A stretch of 64,000 nt of DNA from JACKCD01 sp041390905 (GTDB lineage: Bacteria > Chloroflexota > Anaerolineae > Promineifilales > Promineifilaceae): contig JAWKPA010000013.1 in NCBI GenBank assembly GCA_041390905.1, forward strand, positions 682,001 through 746,000, in the 5' to 3' direction. Position 1 is the first letter of the stretch; every line of letters begins with the position of its first letter. Positions 33,644 through 42,146 of this stretch are shown in pieces. The notes beneath the pieces are model-generated. The model was given only the letters and a program-made list of their open reading frames with translations. It was not told the origin of the DNA and searched no databases. Both the position numbers and the translations under genes were made by a program.

Positions 33644-34408
33644 ATGAACGACTTATTCGATTTAACCAACCAGGTCGCCATCGTGACCGGTGGCTCGAAG
33701 GGGCTGGGGCGGGAAATGGCTCTGGCGTTGGCCGAGGCGGGGGCGGATGTGGTGGTGGCGGCACGGACGGAGAGGGAGGTGGAGGAAACGGCCGTTTTCC
33801 TCCACCAAACCACTGGCCGCACCATCCTCCCCCTTATCACTGATGTCACCCAGCCCGACTCCGTTAACCAGATGGTCGCCGCCACCATAGGCCACTTTGG
33901 CCGCGTTGACATTCTCGTCAACAACGCCGGGGTCAACATCCGTGAGCCAATCACCCAAATTAGCAACGACCATTGGCGGCAGGTGCAGGGGATCAACGTA
34001 GATGGCGTGTTCTACGCCTGCCGCGCCGTTGTTCCCCACATGGTCGCCGCCGGGTATGGCCGCATCATCAACATCGGCTCGGTGCTGGGGCTGGTGGGGC
34101 TGGCCCACCGCGTCAACTATTGCAGTTCCAAAGGAGCGGTGCTGCAACTGACCAAGGCACTGGCTCTAGAGCTGGCGCAAACGGGGGTCACAGCCAACAT
34201 GATTGCCCCCGGCCCCTTCAAAACAGAAATGAACGCGCCGCTAATCGGCACGCCCGATGGCGATGCCTTTATTGCCCGGCAAATTCCCATGAACCGCTGG
34301 GGCGAGATGCACGAAATTCGCCCGCCACTGCTCTTTCTCGCCAGCCCGTCGGCCGGCTTTGTCACCGGCAGCAGCATCAGCGTGGATGGCGGCTGGGCGG
34401 CGTGGTGA
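33644..34408 (+). CDS. Short-chain dehydrogenase/reductase
   Basis: A 254-residue classical SDR: cofactor motif TGGSKGLG (15-22), NNAG, catalytic Ser in NIGSVLG and YCSSK (Tyr-x3-Lys), and C-terminal SVDGGW. Arg43 (AARTERE) after the second beta strand suggests NADP preference. The overall pattern is like gluconate 5-dehydrogenase or 3-oxoacyl-ACP reductase-type members; the substrate is unknown. Confidence 0.9.
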   Translation: MNDLFDLTNQVAIVTGGSKGLGREMALALAEAGADVVVAARTEREVEETAVFLHQTTGRTILPLITDVTQPDSVNQMVAATIGHFGRVDILVNNAGVNIREPITQISNDHWRQVQGINVDGVFYACRAVVPHMVAAGYGRIINIGSVLGLVGLAHRVNYCSSKGAVLQLTKALALELAQTGVTANMIAPGPFKTEMNAPLIGTPDGDAFIARQIPMNRWGEMHEIRPPLLFLASPSAGFVTGSSISVDGGWAAW

Positions 34409-34438
34409 TGGGTTGATTTGGGTGTGCATGTGTCTTAC

Positions 34439-34465
34439 AATGTGGGTTGTATTACACATTATAAT
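34439..34465 (+). promoter_or_regulatory. mazEF promoter with overlapping inverted repeat
   Basis: TATAAT at 34460-34465 lies 13 bp before the antitoxin ATG. An inverted repeat AATGTG-N10-CACATT (34439-34444 and 34455-34460) abuts it, a plausible site for autoregulation by the antitoxin. Confidence 0.5.
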
Positions 34466-34478
34466 GGGGTATATAACC

Positions 34479-34715
34479 ATGAAAACGATCCAGATGACAA
34501 TTGATGAGGATCTGTTAAACGCAGTGGATATGGCTGTCCAGCAGTTAGAAACAAGTCGGTCAGCATTTTTGCGCCAAGCTTTACAGCAGGCGCTGAAACA
34601 AATGCAAATATCCGCACTGGAACGACAGCATACTGCTGGTTACAAACAATATCCAGTAGAACCAGGAGAATTTGACGTGTGGCAAAGTGAACAAATGTGG
34701 GAAGAGGAACTATGA
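34479..34715 (+). CDS. MazE-like ribbon-helix-helix antitoxin
   Basis: A 78-residue protein. The N-terminal ribbon-helix-helix (MTIDEDLLNAVDMAVQQLETSRSAFLRQAL, read as motif positions 5-35) gives DNA binding. The acidic Trp-containing tail (EFDVWQSEQMWEEEL) is typical of the toxin-wrapping segment. Its stop overlaps the toxin start (ATGA). Confidence 0.85.
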   Translation: MKTIQMTIDEDLLNAVDMAVQQLETSRSAFLRQALQQALKQMQISALERQHTAGYKQYPVEPGEFDVWQSEQMWEEEL

Positions 34716-35038
34716 ATAGGGGGGAAATACGCTGGTACACCTTTCGGCCACCAGATAAACGCCGACCTGTTTTGATTTTGACACGCGATTCGGCTTTGGA
34801 TGTTCTGACTGGTGTCATTGTTGCTCCAATTACATCTACTATCCGGCATATTCCGACAGAAGTTGTGTTATTGCCTGTTGAGGATGGGGTTTCAACAGAA
34901 TCGGCCGTTAATTTGGACAATTTACAAACGGTGCCAAAGCAAAATCTTGGTGGTTTGATTACCATTCTTTCACCAGAAAAAATGCAAGCGGTAGAGCAGG
35001 CGGTGTGTTTTGCATTAGGCATTGATTATTTACTGTAG
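34712..35038 (+). CDS. mazF: MazF-like endoribonuclease toxin
   Basis: A 108-residue PemK/MazF fold protein: MNRGEIRWYTF, then RPVLILTRDSA, VIVAPITSTIR and SAVNLDNLQTVPKQNL, with the conserved Arg and Thr positions of the family. The start is the ATG at 34712, overlapping the antitoxin stop by 4 bp. It would cleave mRNA or tRNA at a short sequence; the target is unknown. Confidence 0.9.
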   Translation: MNRGEIRWYTFRPPDKRRPVLILTRDSALDVLTGVIVAPITSTIRHIPTEVVLLPVEDGVSTESAVNLDNLQTVPKQNLGGLITILSPEKMQAVEQAVCFALGIDYLL

Positions 35039-35093
35039 CAGTTGGACGAGAGGATTCTAATCCTCGATTACATCCATGAAAGGAGTGAAAAAG

Positions 35094-37100
35094 ATGGCAG
35101 GGAAAAAGCGTGTGATGCGGGCGGAGGATTTGTATGAGATACGGCCTGTTTCGGATTGTGCCATTTCGCCGGACGGAACGGCCGTTCTCTTCACCGTCCA
35201 GCGTGTAGACCAGAAAAGCGAGAAAAAATACAGCAATTTGTGGCTCGCCCCCACCGGGCGCGGCGAGGTGCGGCAGTACACCTACGGCAACCAAAACGAC
35301 AGCAGCCCACAATGGTCGCCCGACGGCCAGCAAATCGCCTTTTTGTCCAACCGGGGAGACGCGGAAAAGCCAGCCCAGCTTTATCTCATCCCCGCCACTG
35401 GCGGTGAGGCACGGCCGCTGAGCGACATCAAGGGCAAAATTGGCTCCTTCTCCTGGTCGCCCAACGGCAAACAAATTGTCTGTGCCGTGCAAAAAACCGA
35501 TGCCGAGGTGCTGGAACGGCAGGCTGACGAGAACAAAAAGAAGCTGGGCGTGGTGGCTCGCCACATTACCCGCGTCCACTACAAATTTGACGGGCTAGGC
35601 TTTTTGCCGCAGGAGCGGTGGCACCTGTGGGTAGTGGATGCCCGCACCGGCCGCGTCAAACAGATTACCGACGGCACCGTCCACGATGAACAGCAGCCAG
35701 CTTGGTCGCCCGACGGCCAATCTATCGTCTTTGTCTCCAACCGCGCCGCTGACCCCGACTTTGCCCCCGACGGCGAAGATTTGTACATTATCCCGGCGAC
35801 AGGCGGCGAGATGCAGCGCGTGCCAACGCCTTTTGGGGAGAAAAGTGACCCGGTGTTTTCGCCAAACGGCCGTTATCTCGCCTACTACGGCCGCACCGGG
35901 CGCGGCGACTGGTGGAAACACGACCATTTGTGGGTTGTCGCGGTTGACGGTAGCAGCGATGCCCAATGCCTCACGGACAACGAAGACATCTGCATCGGCA
36001 ACGCCTCCATGAACGACACCGGCGGCTGCGTCACCATGTCGCCCGTTTGGTCAGCCGACGGCCAACGCCTCTTCTTCCAGCAGTCGCGCCACGGTTCCAC
36101 CACCCTCCACGCCATCGGCCGCGACGGCAGCAACCGCCAAACACTCGTCGGCGACGACGGCGTGGTGGGAGCCTACAGCCTGGACGCGCAAAACAGCAAG
36201 GTAGCTTACTGGCAGGCAACAATGAACACCCTCGGCGAAATTTATGTTGCCGATATTGCTCGCCCGCGCCCGCGCCAACTTTCGCGCATCAACACCCCGC
36301 TGCTCAACAAAATCAACCGCAACGAGCCTGAAGAAGTGTGGTTCAAGGGAGGCGATGGCAACGAGTTGCAGGGGTGGATTCTCAAGCCGCCCAATTTTGA
36401 CCCCAACCAAACCTACCCCTCCATCATGGAAATCCACGGCGGGCCGCTGGGGCAATATGCCAACGCCCTGATGCACGAATTCCACTTTTTGGCCGCCAAT
36501 GGGTATGTGGTCTACTTTTCCAACCCACGCGGGGGGCGCGGCTATGGCGAAGCCCACGCCCGCGCCATCTGGAACGGCCACGGCACCGCTGACTATGCCG
36601 ACATCATGGCCTGGGCCGACCACGTGGCGCAACTGCCCTACATTGACCGCGACCGGCGCGGCGTAACGGGCGGCAGCTATGGCGGCTTTATGGTCAACTG
36701 GATGATCGGCCACACCGACCAGTTCCGCGCCGCCGTCACCCAGCGCAGCATCAGCAACCGCCTTAGCAGCTACGGTAGCAGCGACATCAACTGGCGGCGG
36801 GAAATCGCCTTTAACGATGAGCCGCCGTGGGAAAATCTGGACAATTACTGGGGGCAGTCACCGCTCAAGCATATCGCCAACGCCAAAACGCCGACGCTGG
36901 TCATTCACAGCGAGCAGGATTTGCGCTGTCCGATTGAGCAGGGGGAGCAGATTTATGTGGCGCTGAAGCGGCTGGGTGTAGACACGGAGATGGTGCGCTT
37001 CCCCGATTCCCCCCACGGTCTCTCTCGCGTTGGCCGCACCGACCGCCGCATTGTGCGCCTGAAGCACATTTTGCGCTGGTTTGATAAATATTTGAAGTAG
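35094..37100 (+). CDS. S9-family (prolyl oligopeptidase/acylaminoacyl peptidase) serine peptidase
   Basis: A 668-residue cytosolic peptidase without a signal peptide. The N-terminal 400 residues form a TolB/WD-like beta-propeller with repeated WSPDGQ blocks. The C-terminal alpha/beta hydrolase has the nucleophile Ser528 in GGSYGG, Asp in SEQDLRCP (about 609) and His in DSPHGLS (about 644). The ATG at 35094 has AAAGGAG 8 nt upstream; the ORF's first ATG at 35076 contains that SD. It probably trims peptides, which fits the peptide and cell-wall import genes downstream, but it is separated from them by repeats. Confidence 0.92.
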   Translation: MAGKKRVMRAEDLYEIRPVSDCAISPDGTAVLFTVQRVDQKSEKKYSNLWLAPTGRGEVRQYTYGNQNDSSPQWSPDGQQIAFLSNRGDAEKPAQLYLIPATGGEARPLSDIKGKIGSFSWSPNGKQIVCAVQKTDAEVLERQADENKKKLGVVARHITRVHYKFDGLGFLPQERWHLWVVDARTGRVKQITDGTVHDEQQPAWSPDGQSIVFVSNRAADPDFAPDGEDLYIIPATGGEMQRVPTPFGEKSDPVFSPNGRYLAYYGRTGRGDWWKHDHLWVVAVDGSSDAQCLTDNEDICIGNASMNDTGGCVTMSPVWSADGQRLFFQQSRHGSTTLHAIGRDGSNRQTLVGDDGVVGAYSLDAQNSKVAYWQATMNTLGEIYVADIARPRPRQLSRINTPLLNKINRNEPEEVWFKGGDGNELQGWILKPPNFDPNQTYPSIMEIHGGPLGQYANALMHEFHFLAANGYVVYFSNPRGGRGYGEAHARAIWNGHGTADYADIMAWADHVAQLPYIDRDRRGVTGGSYGGFMVNWMIGHTDQFRAAVTQRSISNRLSSYGSSDINWRREIAFNDEPPWENLDNYWGQSPLKHIANAKTPTLVIHSEQDLRCPIEQGEQIYVALKRLGVDTEMVRFPDSPHGLSRVGRTDRRIVRLKHILRWFDKYLK

Positions 37101-37265
37101 GGCATATTGTGCATATGCCTTTGCCCAAATGCGCCACAAAATTCCAAAGAGCGGGCAAAATGTACTGTGTCCTGGCAACTTTGCGTGATCTTTTTAGGTG
37201 CTAACAGCGCCTGTATTGACAAATAATTCTTTAACAGAGATATGAGGGAACACGGATAGGAATGA

Positions 37266-37334
37266 TTGGGTCTTTGGGGTCTCATGGGGTTGACGGAACA
37301 AATTGTAGTGTCGAGGCATGCCTCGACACTACAA
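37266..37334. repeat. R5 element, inverted copy of 17811-17878
   Basis: About 69 bp matching the reverse complement of 17811-17878 with one visible mismatch. It includes the 32-bp palindrome at 37303-37334. Confidence 0.9.
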
Positions 37335-37365
37335 ACGGAGAATTGCTGGAATTTTGTTCAATCAC

Positions 37366-37403
37366 TTGACAAAAAGTACAGGGCGGGATAGAGTTGTTTT
37401 GTC
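37366..37403 (+). promoter_or_regulatory. ROK regulator promoter and candidate operator
   Basis: TTGACA (37366-37371), a 17-bp spacer, then TAGAGT (37389-37394). An inverted repeat AGTTG-N6-CAACT begins within the -10 box, placed so that a bound repressor would block RNA polymerase. Confidence 0.65.
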
Positions 37404-37440
37404 AACTGGATGGACTAAATTAAAAAATGGAGTTGGTGTC

Positions 37441-38628
37441 ATGCGTAAGGCGACGCAGCAGCAAACCAAAAACCACAACAAGCGGCTCATCCTCAAAACG
37501 ATTTATGATCGTTCAGAGATTAGCCGCGCCAGCATCGCCCGCTCCACCCGTCTAACCCGTACTACCGTTTCCACCATTGTGGCCGAACTCATTGCCGACG
37601 ACCTTGTGGTGGAAATCGGTCCCGTTGCCGCCGACCGTGGCAAGCCCCCCATTCTGCTTAATGTTCCTGATAGTTCTCGTCATCTCATTGGCGTTGACCT
37701 GGCAAACAGCGAATTTCGCGGTGCGGTGCTGGATTTGCGTGGCAATATCCTGTTCCGCCACAGTCTACCTGTTGCCAACCGCAGCAGCCAGGCGGCGCTA
37801 GAGCTGGTTTACGAACTGGTTGAGACGCTATTGGCGGCGACCGCACGCCCGCTGCTGGGTATTGGCATTGGCACACCGGGGCTGATGGATGCCGAAAACG
37901 GGGTCATTTTGCAGGCTATTGACCTAGATTGGCAAAATTTGCCGCTGCGCCACCTGCTGGAAGACCGCTTTCGGCTGCCGGTTTATGTTGCCAATGACAG
38001 CCAGGCGGCGGCGTTGGGTGAATTTATTTTTGGGCAGCGGCAGAGTGATTCCAACCTGGTGGTGTTAAAAGCTGGCCGAGGCATTGGTGCCGGTATTGTT
38101 CTCAACCGTCAACTGTATTACGGCGACCACTCCGGGGCTGGCGAAATCGGCCACATTACGGTGGTGGAAAATGGCAAGCTGTGCCGCTGCGGCCATTTTG
38201 GCTGTTTGGAAACGGTGGCGAGCAGCCGCGCCATTGTAGAAGCCGCCCAGCACATTGCCCAAACGGACGCTAATTCCTGCCTGCACCAGTACGCGACCAC
38301 TCCAGATCGCATTACCACTGAGCTTGTCCATCAGGTGCTGCAGGCGGGGGATGAGGCGGTACAGAGGTTGATCAATGAGGCGGGGCATTATTTAAGCATT
38401 GCCATTGCAAATATTATCGGGCTGCTGGATGTGGGGCATATTGTTGTGGCAGGCAGCATGGCTCGTTTTGGCAATGCCCTGCTGGATCCGATTCAGAGCC
38501 GTTTGCAGCAGCGGGCATTGGCTTCGCTGGTGCAAAAAAGCGAAGTGAGCATTAGCCATTTAGGTCAGGATATTGTGGTGCAAGGGGCGGCGGCGATTTT
38601 GCTGTCGCAGGAATTAGGGTTGGTATGA
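37441..38628 (+). CDS. ROK-family transcriptional regulator (NagC/XylR type)
   Basis: A 395-residue regulator. The N-terminal winged HTH (residues about 12-60, SEISRASIARSTRLTRTTVS) is followed by a ROK sugar-kinase fold with GVDLANSEFRG, the conserved GEIGHITV and the zinc motif CRCGHFGCLE. Family members bind N-acetylglucosamine, its phosphate, xylose or glucose. It is the first gene of the amino-sugar island, so it is the likely local repressor and sensor. The ATG at 37441 has GGAG 8 nt upstream. Confidence 0.92.
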   Translation: MRKATQQQTKNHNKRLILKTIYDRSEISRASIARSTRLTRTTVSTIVAELIADDLVVEIGPVAADRGKPPILLNVPDSSRHLIGVDLANSEFRGAVLDLRGNILFRHSLPVANRSSQAALELVYELVETLLAATARPLLGIGIGTPGLMDAENGVILQAIDLDWQNLPLRHLLEDRFRLPVYVANDSQAAALGEFIFGQRQSDSNLVVLKAGRGIGAGIVLNRQLYYGDHSGAGEIGHITVVENGKLCRCGHFGCLETVASSRAIVEAAQHIAQTDANSCLHQYATTPDRITTELVHQVLQAGDEAVQRLINEAGHYLSIAIANIIGLLDVGHIVVAGSMARFGNALLDPIQSRLQQRALASLVQKSEVSISHLGQDIVVQGAAAILLSQELGLV

Positions 38629-38676
38629 GAAATCGGGAATCCAGCATGGTTCAATTCCCAATTCTCAATTTTCTTC

Positions 38677-39819
38677 ATGTCTGTTTTGCTGGGTATTGAC
38701 GTTTTGCTAACTGACCATCTTGACCTGCTGCGTGGGCGGCGGGTGGGTGTGGTGAGCAGTGCCAGCGGTGTGACGCAGGATTTGCGCCGCACGGTAGCGG
38801 CATTGCAAGCAATGCCGGAAGTGGTACTGGTGGCATTGTTTGCCCCTGAACATGGTTTTTACGGGGCAGAAGCCGACGGCCGTTTTGTGCCAGCCACCAC
38901 CGACCAGACAACCCGTTTGCCTGTTCACAGTTTGTATGGGGAGCATAAACGGCCGTCTACCGCCATGCTTGACGGGATTGACCTGCTTGTTTTTGATATC
39001 CAAACCGTTGGCGTCCGTTTTTACACCTATGTCACCACCTTGCTTTATGTGCTGCAAGCGGCTGCGGCGCACGATATTCCCGTAATTGTGTGTGATCGGC
39101 CTAATCCCGTTGGTGGGCGTATTGTCGAAGGACCCATTATGGAGCCAGCGTTTGAGAGCTTTATTGGCTGCGGGCCGCTGCCGCTGCGCCACGGGCTGAC
39201 GATTGGGGAATTGGCGCGGCTGTTTACAATTGTTTGGGACGTGCGCTGCGATTTGACTGTGATTCCGTGCCGGGGATGGCGGCGGGATATGTGGTATGAT
39301 GAGACGGGGCTGGTGTGGGTGCCGCCGTCGCCGGGGATGCCGAAGCTGGAAACGGCCGTTTGTTACCCCGGCACCTGTCTCATTGAAGGCACCAACTTGA
39401 GCGAAGGACGGGGAACGGCCGTTCCTTTTGAGCAAATTGGTGCACCCTGGCTTGATGCCGTCTGGCTGGCGCACACGCTCAACGGCCGGCACTGCCCCGG
39501 CGTAATTTTTCGCTCGACGCATTTCCAGCCCACTGACAGCAAATGGTGTGGGCAGATGTGCCAGGGTGTGCAGCTTCATGTGACCGACCGCGCTGTTTTT
39601 CGTCCGGTGATGACGGTGTTGGGGTTGTTAACGGCCGTTAAAACCCGCCACCCCGACGAATTTTCCTGGCGGCTGCCCCACTTTGACCGGCTCATGGGTA
39701 CCGACCAGGTGCGCCAACAGTTGGAAGCGCAAGAGCCAGTGGGTGACATTATCGGCCGTTGGGCCAAAGGCCAGCACACCTTCGACACCCACCGCCGCGC
39801 CGTCATGCTGTATCAGTAA
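38677..39819 (+). CDS. namZ: Exo-beta-N-acetylmuramidase-like protein (DUF1343)
   Basis: A 380-residue protein with the DUF1343 hallmarks PEHGFYG, FDIQTVGVRFYTY, CDRPNPVGG, EGP, and EGTNLSEGRGT with the catalytic-site residues. The characterised Bacillus NamZ removes non-reducing-end MurNAc from peptidoglycan fragments. This copy has no signal peptide, so it probably acts on imported fragments. It lies 48 bp after the ROK gene and upstream of an ABC importer, with MurQ and hexosaminidase genes further on, which supports the cell-wall reading. Confidence 0.9.
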   Translation: MSVLLGIDVLLTDHLDLLRGRRVGVVSSASGVTQDLRRTVAALQAMPEVVLVALFAPEHGFYGAEADGRFVPATTDQTTRLPVHSLYGEHKRPSTAMLDGIDLLVFDIQTVGVRFYTYVTTLLYVLQAAAAHDIPVIVCDRPNPVGGRIVEGPIMEPAFESFIGCGPLPLRHGLTIGELARLFTIVWDVRCDLTVIPCRGWRRDMWYDETGLVWVPPSPGMPKLETAVCYPGTCLIEGTNLSEGRGTAVPFEQIGAPWLDAVWLAHTLNGRHCPGVIFRSTHFQPTDSKWCGQMCQGVQLHVTDRAVFRPVMTVLGLLTAVKTRHPDEFSWRLPHFDRLMGTDQVRQQLEAQEPVGDIIGRWAKGQHTFDTHRRAVMLYQ

Positions 39820-39833
39820 GAAAGCAGGTAGAC

Positions 39834-39868
39834 AAGAAGTTCAACTTCTCAAAGAAGTTGAACTTCTA
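39834..39868. repeat. R1 hairpin
   Basis: AAGAAGTTCAACTTCTC followed by AAGAAGTTGAACTTCT. Confidence 0.85.
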
Positions 39869-39901
39869 AATCGGGCAATTGCCCACCACGAAGAATGAAA
39901 A

Positions 39902-39986
39902 TAGGACGCTGATTTACCTGATTAAATTGTACGCGAAGCAGTCGCTGTGCGACATCAGGTAAATCAGGTAAATCAGCGTCCTATTC
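39902..39986. repeat. R4 hairpin
   Basis: TAGGACGCTGATTTACCTG and its inverted copy. The loop shares TACGCGAAGC with the R4 copy at 28756. Confidence 0.85.
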
Positions 39987-40002
39987 TCGTAGGAGAAACT
40001 TT

Positions 40003-41085
40003 ATGGCAACAACCGCCGTAACCCAACCATCTGCTGAAGCAGCCCCAGTGCATAGACAGCGGCTGCGTGCTTTTTTCGGCAACTACGTCGTCCGTAAAAT
40101 ACTCAAAGCACTGATCACCACCTGGGCTGTCACCACCTTCACCTTCTTCCTCATTCGGCTCCTTCCGGGCAACCCCATCGAGCAGTTTGTCAATCAGCTC
40201 ATTGTCACCTATGGCATTCCCTACAACGAGGCCCAGGATCAGGCATCGGCACTCTTTGCCATTGATTTTAACCGCCCCATTGGCCTGCAATATCTCGACT
40301 ATGTTCGCAACCTTTTGCGCGGCGATATGGGTACGTCTATTTTGTCGCCCGGCACGCCTGTCACCGCCATCATTAAAACATGGCTGCCGTGGACGATTTT
40401 TAGCGTGGGCAGCGGGTTAATCCTCAGCTTCATCCTCGGCGTCATTCTCGGTTTGCTTATGGCCTACCGGCGCGACTCTCTTTTTGACCACATTCTCACG
40501 CTCTACGCCTCCATCATGACCTCCGTCCCCAACTACCTCATCGCCATCATCGTTATCGTCTTCTTTGGTGTGCAGCTTGAATGGTTCCCCATTGCCGAAA
40601 TGCGCGGCGTGCTTTCCCCAGGCATCGAGCCAGGGCTGTCGTGGACATTTATCAAGGATGCCATCTTCCACGCTTCCGTTCCCGTGCTGGTCTACACCAT
40701 CACCGGCATGGGTGGCTGGATGTTAACGATGAAGAGCAGCACCATTGGCGTGTTGGAAGAAGATTATGTGACTATTGCTCGCGCCAAGGGGCTTAAAGAC
40801 GGCCGTATTCTCACCTCTTACGTTGGCCGTAACGCTTCGCTCCCCATTTTTACCCAGCTTGCCATTGCCATTGGCTTTGTCGTTGGTGGCTCTGTCATCA
40901 TCGAATCTTTGTTTCAATATCGCGGCATTGGTTTTACCCTGCTGCAAAGTGTGCAGCGACGTGACTACACCCTGATGCAGGGTGTTTTCCTTATGCTCAC
41001 CTTCTCGGTCATTTTTGCCAACCTCCTGGCCGACATTCTGTATAGCTGGATTGACCCGCGCATCCGGCTGGAAGACCAGGGATAA
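40003..41085 (+). CDS. ABC transporter permease, oligopeptide/dipeptide class (DppB-like)
   Basis: A 360-residue inner-membrane permease with six to seven hydrophobic segments. The N-terminal TWAVTTFTFFLIRLLPGNP is typical of DppB/OppB. The ATPase-contact EAA-like loop reads EEDYVTIARAKGLKDGRI, followed by a C-terminal SVQRRDYTLMQGVFL. AGGAG lies 7 nt before the ATG. It is the first gene of a five-gene importer, separated from NamZ by R1 and R4 elements. Confidence 0.93.
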   Translation: MATTAVTQPSAEAAPVHRQRLRAFFGNYVVRKILKALITTWAVTTFTFFLIRLLPGNPIEQFVNQLIVTYGIPYNEAQDQASALFAIDFNRPIGLQYLDYVRNLLRGDMGTSILSPGTPVTAIIKTWLPWTIFSVGSGLILSFILGVILGLLMAYRRDSLFDHILTLYASIMTSVPNYLIAIIVIVFFGVQLEWFPIAEMRGVLSPGIEPGLSWTFIKDAIFHASVPVLVYTITGMGGWMLTMKSSTIGVLEEDYVTIARAKGLKDGRILTSYVGRNASLPIFTQLAIAIGFVVGGSVIIESLFQYRGIGFTLLQSVQRRDYTLMQGVFLMLTFSVIFANLLADILYSWIDPRIRLEDQG

Positions 41086-41105
41086 CCGGGATTTTTTAGT
41101 TCCCA

Positions 41106-41140
41106 CAAGAAGTTCAACTTCTGAGAGAAGTTGAACTTTT
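41106..41140. repeat. R1 hairpin
   Basis: AAGAAGTTCAACTTCTG followed by AGAAGTTGAACTTTT. Confidence 0.8.
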
Positions 41141-41168
41141 AAAACGGGATGTTACCTGGAGAAGAGAA

Positions 41169-42071
41169 ATGGAAACACAAAATGAAAATGTCTTCGTTGA
41201 CTGGCTGAAGCAGCGCATTCACAACTGGCGGACAACACTGCGCATTATGCGCTATAACACGGTGGGCTTTATCGGATTTCTGGCTATTGTTACCATCGTT
41301 TTGATTTCTTATGTTGGCCCTTATTTTATCGAACTGGATACCGATACCAAGATAGACAAAATCTATAATACCCCTTCCAGTGAATTTTGGCTGGGGACTG
41401 ACCATCAGGGGCGGGATATTTTTTCGCAAATTGTGCATGGGGGTAAGGATGTGATTGCCGTGGGGCTGGCGGCCGGCCTTATTTCTACCATCATTGGGGT
41501 CACATTTGGCACCTTGTCCGGGTTTATTGGTGGCTGGACTGACACCATTATTGTGGCAATTACCGATTTTGTTCTTACCATCCCGCGTTTTCCGCTGCTG
41601 GTGGTGCTGGCGGCTATTCTGACGTTTGACAGTAACATTTATCTGGGGGTAATTTTGGGGCTGCTAAACTGGCCGTCGCTGCTGCGAGCGGTGCGTTCCC
41701 AGGCACTTTCGCTGAAGGAGCGTGATTTTATTGCGGCGGCGCGGGCGCTTGACCTTGGCACGGCGCATATTGTTTTCCGCGAAATTATCCCGAATATGAT
41801 GTCGTATATCATCATCAGCTTTACGCTGGCGATGACGGGAGCGATTTATGCGCTGGTAGGGTTGGTGCTGCTGGGGTTGGCTCCGTTTTCTGGCACCAAC
41901 TGGGGCATTATGCTCAGTTTGGCCTGGACACGCGGAGCGATTTTCTTTAAGGACAGCATTTGGTACATCATGTGTCCGGTGGTGGCGATTGCGATTCTGC
42001 AGTTGTCGCTTATTACAATGAACCGCTCGCTGGAGCTGATTTTTAACCCACGGTTGCGGACGGAGGCGTAA
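41169..42071 (+). CDS. ABC transporter permease, oligopeptide/dipeptide class (DppC-like)
   Basis: A 300-residue permease with an N-terminal helix (about 37-57) followed by the DppC signature FWLGTDHQGRDIFSQIVHGGK. The cytoplasmic contact loop is LKERDFIAAARALDLG. The SD GGAGAAGAG is close to the ATG. It forms the heterodimeric channel with the preceding gene product. Confidence 0.93.
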   Translation: METQNENVFVDWLKQRIHNWRTTLRIMRYNTVGFIGFLAIVTIVLISYVGPYFIELDTDTKIDKIYNTPSSEFWLGTDHQGRDIFSQIVHGGKDVIAVGLAAGLISTIIGVTFGTLSGFIGGWTDTIIVAITDFVLTIPRFPLLVVLAAILTFDSNIYLGVILGLLNWPSLLRAVRSQALSLKERDFIAAARALDLGTAHIVFREIIPNMMSYIIISFTLAMTGAIYALVGLVLLGLAPFSGTNWGIMLSLAWTRGAIFFKDSIWYIMCPVVAIAILQLSLITMNRSLELIFNPRLRTEA

Positions 42072-42075
42072 AAAG

Positions 42076-42134
42076 AGCGGTTGGAGATTGGAGATTGGAG
42101 ATTGAAGAATCTCTAATCTCCAATCTCCAATCTC
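42076..42134. repeat. R2 hairpin
   Basis: GGAGATTGGAGATTGGAGATTG-type left arm and its inverted copy, ending 12 bp before the next ATG. Confidence 0.85.
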
Positions 42135-42146
42135 CTGACTTTTCTG

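Larger units (their letters stand above)
37101..37440. other. 340-bp intergenic region: R5 repeat and ROK promoter
   Basis: It contains a small GGGCATATTGTGCATATGCC hairpin after the peptidase stop, a non-coding stretch of about 130 bp with no clear feature, an inverted copy of the 17.8-kb R5 element, and the promoter of the ROK gene. Confidence 0.6.
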
